Source: Chloroflexota bacterium
Lineage (GTDB): Bacteria > Chloroflexota > Limnocylindria > P2-11E
DNA length: 41,722 bases
Assembly: GCA_005889295.1 (NCBI GenBank)
Contig: VBEY01000041.1
Location: forward strand, 1-41,722
Direction of reading: 5' to 3'
This document shows, one piece after another, positions 7,834 through 17,113 of this stretch. Below the pieces are notes generated by a model that saw only the letters and a program-made list of their open reading frames with translations, was not told the origin of the DNA and made no database searches. The translations under genes and the position numbers were made by a program. How positions within the stretch are numbered: the first letter of the stretch is position 1; every line of letters begins with the position of its first letter.

Positions 7834-8703
7834 GGCGATTTTGGCATCCTCACCGGCATTCAAATGGCACTGCAACAGCTACAGATCGAGCCCGACAAAC
7901 TCGCCGTGTACAGCGGGATCGGCTGCAGCGGGAAGACGCCGCACTACATCAACGGGTACGGGTTCCACACGCTGCACGGCCGAGTGCTCACCGTCGCGAC
8001 GGGCGGTCGCCTCGTGAACACCGACCTCACCGTGCTCGCGCTCGGCGGCGACGGCGACGGCTACGGCATCGGCGCGGGCTACTTTGTCGGCGCGGGCCGC
8101 CGCAACGCCGACTTCGCGTACATCGTCCACAACAACAACGTCTACGGACTGACGAAGGGCCAAGCGTCACCGACCCTGTCGAAGGGGAAGAAGACGAAGT
8201 CGATGCCCGAGCAGGCGATCCAGGACGGCATAAACCCCGTCGCCATGGCAGTCGCCTCGGGCTACACGTTCATCGCGCGCGGCTACGCCCTCGAGCCGAA
8301 GTACCTCGCGTCGATCATCGTGAAAGCCATCCAACACAAAGGATCGGCGCTCGTCGACGTGCTACAGACGTGCCCCACTTACAACGACCTCTACACGAAA
8401 GAGTGGTACGACGGCGCGGATCTCCCCGAGAAGCGCTCGCGCCTCTACAAGCTCGAGGAGAAGGGCTACGACGGCAAGGTGCAGGACCCCACCGACGCGC
8501 AGGAGATCGTCGCGAAAAAGGCGGCGGCCGTCGCGCGGAGCTACGAGACGGACCCGATCCCGATCGGCATCTACTACCAGGTCGAGCTTCCGACATACGA
8601 GGACGCCGTCGCTCAGCGGATCCCGGCGCTGGCCGAGAAGCCGCTCGTCGACCAAGACGTCTTCCAACGCGATGTGACCCCATTGCTCGAGGCGATGCGC
8701 TAA
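7753..8703 (+). CDS. korB: 2-oxoacid:acceptor (ferredoxin) oxidoreductase beta subunit, intact intein-free copy
   Basis: NDWCPGCGDFGILTGIQMAL; SGIGCSGKTPHYINGYGFHTLHGR; ALGGDGDGYGIGAGYF...NNNVYGLTKGQASPT (TPP-binding); VLQTCPTYND. Confidence 0.93.
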   Translation: MSINAPAKALTLKDYKSDLHNDWCPGCGDFGILTGIQMALQQLQIEPDKLAVYSGIGCSGKTPHYINGYGFHTLHGRVLTVATGGRLVNTDLTVLALGGDGDGYGIGAGYFVGAGRRNADFAYIVHNNNVYGLTKGQASPTLSKGKKTKSMPEQAIQDGINPVAMAVASGYTFIARGYALEPKYLASIIVKAIQHKGSALVDVLQTCPTYNDLYTKEWYDGADLPEKRSRLYKLEEKGYDGKVQDPTDAQEIVAKKAAAVARSYETDPIPIGIYYQVELPTYEDAVAQRIPALAEKPLVDQDVFQRDVTPLLEAMR

Positions 8704-8761
8704 CCGAACCCTGCAACCCGGTCGACCCGATCCGTGGTGTCACGCGGGCTAGATTGCGGAC

Positions 8762-9136
8762 ATGGAAGGTCCGACGACAGAGTCACCGAAGCTCTCCGAC
8801 GGGGCGCTGCCTCAGTCGCCGTCGTTCGAGCTCTGGATCGCGTTCGCCGTCAGCACCATCCCGCACGCGATCGGCCTCTTCGTCGGGGGCTACGGCCAGA
8901 TCATCACGAACGCTCCGCTCGCCGTCATCGTCACGATCGTCGACCTCGCGGCCGTCGTCATCGCCTCGCTGCAATTCCGCGAGGATTCGCGTGCGCGTCG
9001 TTCGTCGCACTGGGTCGTCTGGGCGACCATCGCCGTTGGCACCATCTGGCTCGTCTACGCGGTGTTCGTCGGCCTTGTGATCGTTCTTGGGCAGATCTTC
9101 TGCGTCAGTAAGTTGTGCCGCCCACCACTTTACTGA
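8762..9136 (+). CDS. small hypothetical membrane protein, ~3 predicted TM helices
   Basis: ATG ORF with hydrophobic segments FELWIAFAVSTIPHAIGLFVGG, PLAVIVTIVDLAAVVIAS, WVVWATIAVGTIWLVYAVFVGLVIVLG. Confidence 0.55.
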   Translation: MEGPTTESPKLSDGALPQSPSFELWIAFAVSTIPHAIGLFVGGYGQIITNAPLAVIVTIVDLAAVVIASLQFREDSRARRSSHWVVWATIAVGTIWLVYAVFVGLVIVLGQIFCVSKLCRPPLY

Positions 9137-9465
9137 GCGTGGAAGCGACGCAGAGCTCATGCGCGCCGTCTGATCGCGTGCGCTCGAAGAAAAAGAGGGG
9201 CCGATCGCCGAATACGACGCTCTCGAGGTAGCGCTCGGTGAAGGCCCCGCGCAGAGATCAGGCGCCGTTCTTCTCTATGCGGATCGGCGCTCCGAAGCCG
9301 CCCGTCGCTCGTCCGGCTAGCGGTGAGGGGACCGAGCAACTCCGGGGTGAGCCCTATTTGATCTAATCCCTGCAGCCGGCCGTATGGAGACGGCTCCTCA
9401 CTCGTTGAAAGGGGTGGCTCTGGGAGCACTCGCGAATTCATCAACACAGGTGGAAGGAGACGCGG

Positions 9466-10287
9466 ATGAAGCTACGCACCCTCGTCGTCTCACTCGCGAT
9501 CCTCACGCTGACCGCGGGCGCGGCGTATGCCGCCGTGAGGTTCTCTGTCCGGGCGAGCGAGTTCGACCCGGCGCACACGTTCCTCGTTCAGGCGCAATGG
9601 CTGGACGGCATCGGGTGTCCGACAAACGCGAACGTGTCGGCTGACGGCACCACGACGACATCCCACTACACCGACCTGGCGTGTGCAACGGGCGACTCGA
9701 GCGACAGCCACAACCAGGGTCTCCTCCTGGCGAAGACGGGGCCGACGGCGAACTTCGCCTCCGCCGGCGCGGACATCACTGGCGTTAAGGGGATCACGCT
9801 GACCGAGCTCGGCTACGACATTCGTAAGCCTGGCGCTCTCACGCGGGCCGACGACAGAGGCTCGCACTGCGGAGCCGGAGCGCCCCGGTTCAATGTCACC
9901 GCGTCAGACGGCGTGACCTACGACTTCATCGGCTGCAACTCGGGAGCGACTCCCGCCACGAGCGAAGTCGATGGCGCGGGCTGGATCCGACTCCGGTGGG
10001 GCAACGGGACCATCCTCGCCTTCGCGGCCAACGGCCCCAACGCGGGAAAGATCGTCAACATCTCTGGCATTCAGGTGAGCAGCATCCAGATCGTGTTCGA
10101 CGAGGGTCAGGACATAGGCCCGGACAACTTCGGCCTCGCGGTCCTCGACAACGTCGACGTGAACGGCACGCTCGTCGGGAGCGGCGAGAACGCCGGCAAC
10201 AATGGCAACAAGAACAAGAAGGACAAGAACCACGACAACGGCGACAACGGTAACCACGACGACAAAGATCAGGGCGAGAACGATTAG
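9466..10287 (+). CDS. secreted hypothetical protein with Asn/Lys/Asp/Gly-rich C-terminal tail
   Basis: Strong RBS (ggaagga), signal peptide MKLRTLVVSLAILTLTAGAAYA, tail NNGNKNKKDKNHDNGDNGNHDDKDQGEND. Confidence 0.85.
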   Translation: MKLRTLVVSLAILTLTAGAAYAAVRFSVRASEFDPAHTFLVQAQWLDGIGCPTNANVSADGTTTTSHYTDLACATGDSSDSHNQGLLLAKTGPTANFASAGADITGVKGITLTELGYDIRKPGALTRADDRGSHCGAGAPRFNVTASDGVTYDFIGCNSGATPATSEVDGAGWIRLRWGNGTILAFAANGPNAGKIVNISGIQVSSIQIVFDEGQDIGPDNFGLAVLDNVDVNGTLVGSGENAGNNGNKNKKDKNHDNGDNGNHDDKDQGEND

Positions 10288-10297
10288 GTAGACGAAT

Positions 10298-10323
10298 GAG
10301 GAGCGGCCATTAGGCCGCTCCTC
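10298..10323. terminator. hairpin terminator between convergent genes
   Basis: Perfect 11-bp stem gaggagcggcc / ggccgctcctc with ATTA loop, just after the stop of the secreted protein. Confidence 0.7.
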
Positions 10324-10324
10324 C

Positions 10325-10729
10325 TCACTTCTTTCGCTTGCGCGAGGTCGCGGCCTTCTTCTTAGCCGATGCTTTCTTCTTGGCCTCGGGCGAGATCAAG
10401 AAGGCCGCCTCCGGCCTGTCGCTCACGAGCGGCCTGAGCTCGGCGATCAGCTTCGGGGTGACCTTCTTCACCATCGTCCAGAGCGCGTCCGGTGTCTCGC
10501 CGGCTTCGGCCTCGAGCGTGTCCCAGGGCACGTCGAGCTTCTTTTTCTGGGCCGCGCTCAGCTCGCGCGCGGCTTTCCGCGTCGCCTCAAGACGGGCGCG
10601 CAGCATCTTCACATCGCTGGGATCGTCAAGGACCTGTTTCTTGGGATAGCGCCCGAGCGCGTAGACCCACTGCGCGTTCTCGAGGATCGCGAGCGTGGCT
10701 GCGCGATCGCGAGCGGTGAGCTCCGCCAC
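10325..10729 (-). CDS. hypothetical protein with Lys/Arg-rich C-terminus
   Basis: ATG ORF; C-terminus PEAKKKASAKKKAATSRKRKK. Confidence 0.7.
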   Translation of the reverse strand: MAELTARDRAATLAILENAQWVYALGRYPKKQVLDDPSDVKMLRARLEATRKAARELSAAQKKKLDVPWDTLEAEAGETPDALWTMVKKVTPKLIAELRPLVSDRPEAAFLISPEAKKKASAKKKAATSRKRKK

Positions 10730-10756
10730 TAGATACCCTGTCCCACGCGCGAAAGG

Positions 10757-12781
10757 TTACTGGTTTGGTCGAGTCCATCGACGGATCTGCCTGTGAACCG
10801 TCGGGGCGCCGACCAGCGGAGCGTCGATCCGCCAATCCGCCGGGTGGAGGATGAACGCGTCCGTCTGCTTCCCGCCGAGCCCGCCGTGCGAGCCCACCTG
10901 GGCCTCGAACGCGGCCACCTCGCCCGACGGAGGATCGAAGCGGCTCACGATGACCAGGTCGCCGCAATTGGTCATGTCATCGACGCGGCGGAGACCCTTC
11001 GTGGCACTGGGCCCGAAGGGCTCCAGGGGATCGGCGCCATCGACGCGGTCGTCGGCGAGCTCTCGTGTGCCGCCACCGCCGAGGACCAGGGCGCCGCGCC
11101 CCTCCGAACGCGCCATGACGAGCCCGATACCCGGGTGGCGGACAAGTCCTTCAACGAGATCGGGGTAAGCCGCGGCGATCTTCTCCATCGTGACCCGGCC
11201 GGGTAGGCCCGGAAAGGTCACGTGCGCGAGATTGCCCGAAGCGGCGACGACGATGTCGGGCGGCTCGTCGGACTCCCCCGCGCCGCCGGCCCTTCGTCGA
11301 AACGATGCGCCGGTCAACCGTGTGCCGAGGCCGTTGATGCGCGAGGCTTCCGACATGAGTGGGGTCAGCCGGCCCCAGTTCTCGACATGCGCGGTGGCGC
11401 CCCTCACCGAGACGTGTGGGCCCGCGAGATCTTGAACGAGCTGCTCGACCGTCTTCTGATAGCGCTGTTCGAACATGGCGCCGGGACTCTGGCCATGATC
11501 CGAGAGGACAACGAAACGGTACGACCGCGGTGCGTCGGCAGCCGCTTTCTCGATGAGACCGATGATGCGATCCAGCCCCGCTATCGAATCGCGCGCCTCC
11601 ACCCGGGCCGGGCCGGTGTGGTGGGCGATCTCGTCGTAGTCGACGAAATCGACGTAGATCGCGCGCGTTCGGCGGTACATCTCTTCGATCACCAGTGCGG
11701 TGCTCAGGTGACGTAACAGGACATTCGTGGCCGCGCGCGCGAGCGGATACGGAAAGCCTCGTGCGCCTCGCGGCTCGACCCCCGACAGGCGTTCGGCACG
11801 CGCCTGGATCAGCTCCTTGACGATCTCGCCGATCGACAAAAGGATCCAGCGCACGTAGCTATACGGGCTGACGAAGAACCAGTCGAGCACGTGGCTGCGG
11901 CGGACCTCCCGGGCCGGATCGTCGATCGTCGCCGCCGTCAGGAAGCTCCGCGGCGCGTCGCCGGACAGCAGGTTCCCAATCGAGGCACCGTCGGTCGCGA
12001 GGAGGCCATCTCCATTCGAGACTCGCCGCATGATCTCGCGAGCGTCGTTCGGGTGGTTGGACACCATCAGACGCTGGCTTTGCTTCTCCCACCAGCGAAA
12101 GCCGGGGATCCCGTCGTTGTTGCCGTGAAGAATTCCCGCCTGGCTCGCCGAGGTCTGCGTCGGGAGGAGGGGCTCCCAGCGATCGAGCTTCATGTCGCCC
12201 GACCGTAGCCACCGCGCGAGTGTCGGAGCGCGCCCCGCGCCGATCTGGTCCTCGAGGATCGAGTGCGCGAGCCCGTCGAGCTGGATGAAGATCACGCCCG
12301 GCTCGTCATCACGGTCGCTCTTCCGTTGCCGAGCAGCGAGCTGGCGCACGAGTGTCCCGAAGAACGAATTGTCGTCGCCGGTCGCGAGTACGGCGGTCAC
12401 GAGTGCGTTCACGATCGAAAAGACCATCGACCCGAGGAGCGCGTCCACCGGCGTATCGATCGTGATCGCACCGGCACGCGAGAGGAGCCAAAACGCGAGG
12501 CCCTGAAGAAGGATCGTGACGCCCGTCGCAACGAGGACGGAGATCTCCGAGAGGTAGGCGATGAGGACGGGCCGGAGGAGTGCTCTCATCGCGGCGAGAA
12601 TGACCGCCGCGACGAAGGCAGTTGCGAAGTCGCGCAACCCGACGCCGGGGACCAGCCACGCGGTGGCGACGAGGGCGAGGGCGGCCACGCCAACTGTGGC
12701 GACGCCCCGGCGGACCAGCGCGCCCGGGCCTCCGGCCCAGCGGAGCGCCAGATGGAGCTGGGTCGTGTAGAAGTCGATCAC
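10757..12781 (-). CDS. phage-holin-IV-like membrane domain fused to alkaline phosphatase/type I phosphodiesterase domain
   Basis: N-terminal ~4 TM region (LVRRGVATVGVAALALVATAWLVPGVGLRDFATAFVAAVILAAMRALLRPVL); VIFIQLDGLAHSILEDQI; YVDFVDYDEIAHHTGP; VVLSDHGQSPG metal-site motifs. Confidence 0.85.
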   Translation of the reverse strand: MIDFYTTQLHLALRWAGGPGALVRRGVATVGVAALALVATAWLVPGVGLRDFATAFVAAVILAAMRALLRPVLIAYLSEISVLVATGVTILLQGLAFWLLSRAGAITIDTPVDALLGSMVFSIVNALVTAVLATGDDNSFFGTLVRQLAARQRKSDRDDEPGVIFIQLDGLAHSILEDQIGAGRAPTLARWLRSGDMKLDRWEPLLPTQTSASQAGILHGNNDGIPGFRWWEKQSQRLMVSNHPNDAREIMRRVSNGDGLLATDGASIGNLLSGDAPRSFLTAATIDDPAREVRRSHVLDWFFVSPYSYVRWILLSIGEIVKELIQARAERLSGVEPRGARGFPYPLARAATNVLLRHLSTALVIEEMYRRTRAIYVDFVDYDEIAHHTGPARVEARDSIAGLDRIIGLIEKAAADAPRSYRFVVLSDHGQSPGAMFEQRYQKTVEQLVQDLAGPHVSVRGATAHVENWGRLTPLMSEASRINGLGTRLTGASFRRRAGGAGESDEPPDIVVAASGNLAHVTFPGLPGRVTMEKIAAAYPDLVEGLVRHPGIGLVMARSEGRGALVLGGGGTRELADDRVDGADPLEPFGPSATKGLRRVDDMTNCGDLVIVSRFDPPSGEVAAFEAQVGSHGGLGGKQTDAFILHPADWRIDAPLVGAPTVHRQIRRWTRPNQ

Positions 12782-12804
12782 GATCGCCGCATTAGGCTCG
12801 GCCG

Positions 12805-13560
12805 GTGAGCTCTCGGCTCGGGTACCTCGGACACTCGACCGTCCTGCTCGAGATGAACGGTGTGCGGGTTCTCACCGATCCCCTGCTCGTCGACCGATTG
12901 GGGCCGCTCCATCGACATTCGGACGCCGTCGCCCATCTCCTCGACGATGTGAAGGTCGACGTCGTCCTCATTTCGCACGCGCACCACGACCACCTGCATG
13001 TGCCGTCGCTGCGGCGTGTCCGCGGGCAGCCACGCATCGTTGTTCCGAAAGGGCTCGGGAAGCTCCTGCGACGGGTCGCGGATGACGTCGTGGAGATCGC
13101 GGCAGGCGACGAGATTCAGTTCGGTCCGGTCACATTCCAAGCCCTCCGCGCCGAGCACGACGGGCGACGCGGGCTGTTCGGCCCGCGCGCGGACGCTCTC
13201 GGGTACCGCATTGACGGAGCGTCGCGGTTGTATTTCGCCGGCGACACGGACCTCTTCGCCGAGATGTCGCTTCTCGCCGGCGGCGTGGACGTCGCGCTTC
13301 TTCCGGTTTGGGGTTGGGGCCCGCGGCTCGGCAGCGGCCACCTCGACCCGCACCGGGCCGCGGAGGCGGTCCTCCGCATCCGTCCCCGGCTCGCGATCCC
13401 GATCCATTGGGGCACGTTCTATCCCTTTGGGGCCGCCCGGTTCTGGCCCCACCCCCTTGGCAACCCGCCGCGAGACTTCGCACGCGAAGTCGCGCGCCTT
13501 GCGCCGGAGACCGAAGTGCGCGTCATCCTGCCCGGGGACGCGACCGACCTGCCCTCCTAG
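12805..13560 (+). CDS. MBL-fold metallohydrolase (UlaG/NAPE-PLD-like)
   Basis: LGHSTVLLEMNGVRVLTDPLL; LISHAHHDHLHVPSL; YFAGDTDLF; IPIHWGTFYP; GTG start. Confidence 0.85.
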   Translation: MSSRLGYLGHSTVLLEMNGVRVLTDPLLVDRLGPLHRHSDAVAHLLDDVKVDVVLISHAHHDHLHVPSLRRVRGQPRIVVPKGLGKLLRRVADDVVEIAAGDEIQFGPVTFQALRAEHDGRRGLFGPRADALGYRIDGASRLYFAGDTDLFAEMSLLAGGVDVALLPVWGWGPRLGSGHLDPHRAAEAVLRIRPRLAIPIHWGTFYPFGAARFWPHPLGNPPRDFAREVARLAPETEVRVILPGDATDLPS

Positions 13561-13568
13561 ACGGACGA

Positions 13569-15185
13569 CTACGCGGCTAGTTCGTCCTCAGCCGCAAAGG
13601 CCCGCGCCGGCGATTCGCGCAGGAATGCCACCACGATGACCGCCACGAGGGCCGCCGCGATACCGAACGTGAAGGTGCTCGCGGTCGCGATCGAGAAGGC
13701 GCGGTGGATCGCGTCAACGATGGCCGGTACGAACGGCTCGAGCTGCGCTCGCGCGGCGAGCGGAGCCGCGGCGAGGATGGCCTGTCCGAGGTCACCGACA
13801 CCCGTAAGCTGACTGATCGTGCCGCTCGCGGAGCCCCCGAAGGCGGAGGCGACCTGGGGCGGCACCGACGACGAGAGCTCACGAGGCAGCTCCTCGACCA
13901 GGCGCGAGCCGAAGACCGTGCCGGCGATCGCGAGGCCGACGCTCCCCCCGAGCTGCTGGAACAGCGTGAGGCTGCTCGTCGCCGTCCCGATCTGCTGCGG
14001 CGCGACCGCGCCCTGCACCACGAGGGTGAAGATCGAGAACATCGGGCCGACCCCGAGCCCAGTGATGAACATCCAGGTCCAGAGCACCGGCAGCGGCGTG
14101 TCCGCGCGGAGGTTCGAGAGCAGGAACAGACCGATGCCGAGGGTGACCGCGGCACCGAGCGCTAGGAACTTGTACCGGCCGGTGCGCGCCACGATCTGGC
14201 CCGAGGCCATGGCGCTGATGATCAGCCCGCCCAGGAGGGCGAGGATCTGATAACCGGACTGGGTCGCGCTCGCGCCGCCCACGACCTGGAACCAACGCGG
14301 AAGGAAGACGATCGGGGCGAAGAACGCCATCGACGCGACGAACATGGCGATGACCGAGATCGTGAAGGACCGGTTGCGGAAGAGCCCGAGGGGGACGATT
14401 GGTTCGGATGCGCGCGACTCGACCCAGACGAAGACCGCCGCGATTGCGAGGCCGAGAGCGATAAGGCCGCCGACGGCGGGATCGCTCCAGTTCCCACTCT
14501 GCTTGTTGGTCAGCCCGATGAGGATTGGCACGAGTGCCCCGACAAGCACCGACGCGCCGAGGTAGTCGATCTTCGGCCTGGCCTCGCTCGGCCGGAATGT
14601 CGGCAGCGCGCGCCAGATCACCGCGAAGACGACCGCGCCGAGCGGGAGATTGACGAAGAACACCCAGTGCCAGCCGACCGTGTCGGTGATGACGCCACCG
14701 ATCGCGGGTCCGATCACCGAGCTCAGGCCGAATACCGCGCCCACGAGGCCCTGGTACTTCCCACGCTCGCTGGCGTCGAACATGTCTCCGATGACCGCCA
14801 GAGCCACGGGGAAGAGCGCCCCGGCGCCGAGACCCTGTACAGCGCGGAAAGCGACGAATTGCCACATAGCTTGCGAGAGACCGGATAGCAGCGAGCCGAT
14901 AAGGAACACCGCGACCGCGAACAACAGGACCGGCCGGCGACCGAATAGATCGGAAAGCTTTCCGTAAATCGGGCCGCTGATCGTGGCCGTCAAGAGATAC
15001 GCGGTGAATGCCCACGTGTAAATGTCGTTCCCGTTGAGGTCGGTGACGATCCGCGGTAGCGCGGTCCCGACAACGGTCTGATCAAGAGCCGCGAGGAACA
15101 AGCCGAGCAGCACCGCGGCAACGATCTGGGTGCGGGTGCGGGGGTCCACCTGGGCGGGCAACGCGGTGGCTACGGCCTGTGTCAT
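13569..15185 (-). CDS. MFS transporter, DHA2 (EmrB/QacA-type, 14 TMS) family
   Basis: LDQTVVGTALPRIVTDL; LTATISGPIYGKLSDLFGRRPVLL; GVITDTVGWHWVFFVNLPLGAVVFAV. Confidence 0.92.
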   Translation of the reverse strand: MTQAVATALPAQVDPRTRTQIVAAVLLGLFLAALDQTVVGTALPRIVTDLNGNDIYTWAFTAYLLTATISGPIYGKLSDLFGRRPVLLFAVAVFLIGSLLSGLSQAMWQFVAFRAVQGLGAGALFPVALAVIGDMFDASERGKYQGLVGAVFGLSSVIGPAIGGVITDTVGWHWVFFVNLPLGAVVFAVIWRALPTFRPSEARPKIDYLGASVLVGALVPILIGLTNKQSGNWSDPAVGGLIALGLAIAAVFVWVESRASEPIVPLGLFRNRSFTISVIAMFVASMAFFAPIVFLPRWFQVVGGASATQSGYQILALLGGLIISAMASGQIVARTGRYKFLALGAAVTLGIGLFLLSNLRADTPLPVLWTWMFITGLGVGPMFSIFTLVVQGAVAPQQIGTATSSLTLFQQLGGSVGLAIAGTVFGSRLVEELPRELSSSVPPQVASAFGGSASGTISQLTGVGDLGQAILAAAPLAARAQLEPFVPAIVDAIHRAFSIATASTFTFGIAAALVAVIVVAFLRESPARAFAAEDELAA

Positions 15186-15308
15186 ACGGGTCGTTCTCCT
15201 GTAAATGGGATCGGCTCATTCAACAACCAACCGGCCCCGGAAATTCATTACAAGGGATGCAATGTGAGATTGGTAACGAAAATCGGAGCCCACTGGGCCC
15301 CAGAGGCG

Positions 15309-17099
15309 TTACGCGATTGGTTCCGGTGTCCCGAGGTTCCGCGCGGCGAACGCGATCTGCATTTCGACCTGCCGGATCTGCTCGTCAACGACCAGCGAGC
15401 CATGGCCCGCGTCGTACCGGTACTCCTCGAACTTCTTGCCGAGCTCGAGGAGGCGCTCGCGATAGATGTCCACGCTCCGCGAGGGGCATCGCGGATCGTT
15501 CTGTCCGACAATGAGCAGCATCGGCACGCGGATGTGCTCCGCGTAGGTCATCGGATTGCTCTGCCGGTAGGCATCGGGCACCTGCACCGGCGATCCTCCG
15601 AACAGCGCATCGTCGTACTTTTTCAGAGGCTCCATCTCGTCTTCGTACGCGGCGATGTAGTCGCCGACCGGGACGATCGGAATTCCGAGCGACCAGCGCT
15701 CTGGCTGCGTGCCCAGGCCGAGGAGCGTGAGATAGCCGCCCCACGAACCGCCGGAGAGAATCACGCGCTTCGGATCGGCGACGCCATCGGCGACCACTCG
15801 CTCGTGCACCTTCGCGATGTCCTCGAGCTCGGTCAGTCCGACCCGTCCGAGGATCGCGTCGCGCCATTCCTTTCCGTATCCGGTCGACCCTCGGTAATTC
15901 ACGAGGACGACGGCGAAGCCGTGGTCGACCCACGCCTGCACACCGGGAGAGAACGCGTCCTGGTCGTGCGCGGACGGGCCGCCGTGGACGATGAAGATCG
16001 TGGGATGAGGCCGCTGCGTCGCCGGCTCCGCGATGAACACGTGGACCCCGTCGACGTCGAGGTCGCGGAATCCCACTCCCGGCGGCGCGGGCTCGCCCGG
16101 AGCGCGGAGGACCACACTGTCCTTCAGCGAATGCGTCGCCGGAGGCAGACGCGCCGAAGTCAGCTGGTACCAGACATCGCCATCGGAACGCGGGCGGGCG
16201 CTCGTGATCGTCCCAGCTTCCGCCGCGAGCTTCTCAAGCGCTCGTGTGCCGAGGTCGTAGCGGTAGAGCTCGGTCCTGCCGCGGTGTTCGTGGCCAACCA
16301 GAAGCGCCCGGGCATCCGGGTACCAGTCGGCGAACGTCTCTCCCGGCAGGTCGAGCTCGATGTCGTCGACCTTCGAAGTCGCGGCATCGAGGATGAGGGG
16401 CTGGCTGCGGCCGCGGCGGTCGTGCATCGCGAGGAGCCGCTGATCGCCGCGCACCGGCGCCCACTGGACCGGGTCGAGACCCCGGCCCGGGCCGTCCCAG
16501 AGCTCCGCGACCGCGCGCCCGTCGACATCCAGAACGCGAATCGCAGGATTGCGGCTATCCCCGTGTTCGGAATGGGCGATCGCGACGAGCGTCTCATCGC
16601 GCGAGAGATCGACCACGTACGCCGTCTGAACATGCTGGTAGATGCGCCGCGGCGCCTCGCGGCCGCGCAAGACATAGATCGTCGTGCCCTCGTCGCCCCG
16701 CGACCGACCAAGGACACCGAAACCCGTGCCCAGGACGAGGCCCGCGCTGTAGGCCGGCTCGAGGTCGGGCGCGACGGTCTCACGCTTGCCTCCGCCGAAT
16801 GGTTCGCGAATGAAATGGCCGAGCTCGTTCCCCTTGAGATCGTCGAACCACCAGATGTTTTGTCCCGACGGATCAAGGCGGCTCGCGACACGGTAACCGG
16901 TGCCCTCAGGACGATCGGTCACCTGGCGGTGTGTTCCGATCAGCCGATTCCACGCGTAGACCTCGAACCGTCCGCCGGCGTTCGAGAGGTAGAGCAGATG
17001 GTCCGGATCGTCGCGCGCCCAAAGTGGAAAGCTCGTTCGGGCGGCGCGGTACCGCCGTTTCCAGGGCGTTTCGGTGGCGGCGATCGTCGACGTGGTCAA
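15309..17099 (-). CDS. S9 family serine peptidase (prolyl oligopeptidase/acylaminoacyl peptidase-like)
   Basis: N-terminal beta-propeller; IVHGGPSAHDQD; YRGSTGYGKEWRDAI; ILSGGSWGGYLTLLGLG; YDAGHGSLV catalytic His region. Confidence 0.92.
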   Translation of the reverse strand: MTTSTIAATETPWKRRYRAARTSFPLWARDDPDHLLYLSNAGGRFEVYAWNRLIGTHRQVTDRPEGTGYRVASRLDPSGQNIWWFDDLKGNELGHFIREPFGGGKRETVAPDLEPAYSAGLVLGTGFGVLGRSRGDEGTTIYVLRGREAPRRIYQHVQTAYVVDLSRDETLVAIAHSEHGDSRNPAIRVLDVDGRAVAELWDGPGRGLDPVQWAPVRGDQRLLAMHDRRGRSQPLILDAATSKVDDIELDLPGETFADWYPDARALLVGHEHRGRTELYRYDLGTRALEKLAAEAGTITSARPRSDGDVWYQLTSARLPPATHSLKDSVVLRAPGEPAPPGVGFRDLDVDGVHVFIAEPATQRPHPTIFIVHGGPSAHDQDAFSPGVQAWVDHGFAVVLVNYRGSTGYGKEWRDAILGRVGLTELEDIAKVHERVVADGVADPKRVILSGGSWGGYLTLLGLGTQPERWSLGIPIVPVGDYIAAYEDEMEPLKKYDDALFGGSPVQVPDAYRQSNPMTYAEHIRVPMLLIVGQNDPRCPSRSVDIYRERLLELGKKFEEYRYDAGHGSLVVDEQIRQVEMQIAFAARNLGTPEPIA

Positions 17100-17113
17100 G
17101 GACGATCGAGTGT

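Larger units (their letters stand above)
6749..8017 (+). pseudogene. korB N-extein (26 aa) fused to a C-terminally truncated intein (Hint block A/B + LAGLIDADG endonuclease); after ~7738 the frame reads the repeat and korB out of frame
   Basis: N-terminus identical to KorB MSINAPAKALTLKDYKSDLHNDWCPG, then CLAPDTRIMT (block A), IVLTPDHPVYAV (block B), LAGYYISEGH and LLRGLWAGDGSW (DOD motifs); no block F/G or terminal HN. Confidence 0.88.

Noticed and set aside
6749-8017. Functional complete intein or naturally split intein
   Set aside because: Blocks F/G and terminal HN are absent before the repeat, and an intact korB follows. A split intein usually breaks at or in place of the endonuclease, whereas here it is retained. 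Cis splicing is not possible from this ORF.
9105-9257. Possible gene remnant on the minus strand (SLRGAFTERYLESVVFGDRPLFFFERTRSDGAHELCVASTLSKVVGGTTY)
   Set aside because: Coding-like codon usage over ~50 codons, but no start codon, an in-frame stop just upstream and no family I recognise; too weak to call.
10757-12781. Prophage lysis module because of the holin-like domain
   Set aside because: No other phage genes nearby; holin-IV-like domains occur in chromosomal membrane proteins.
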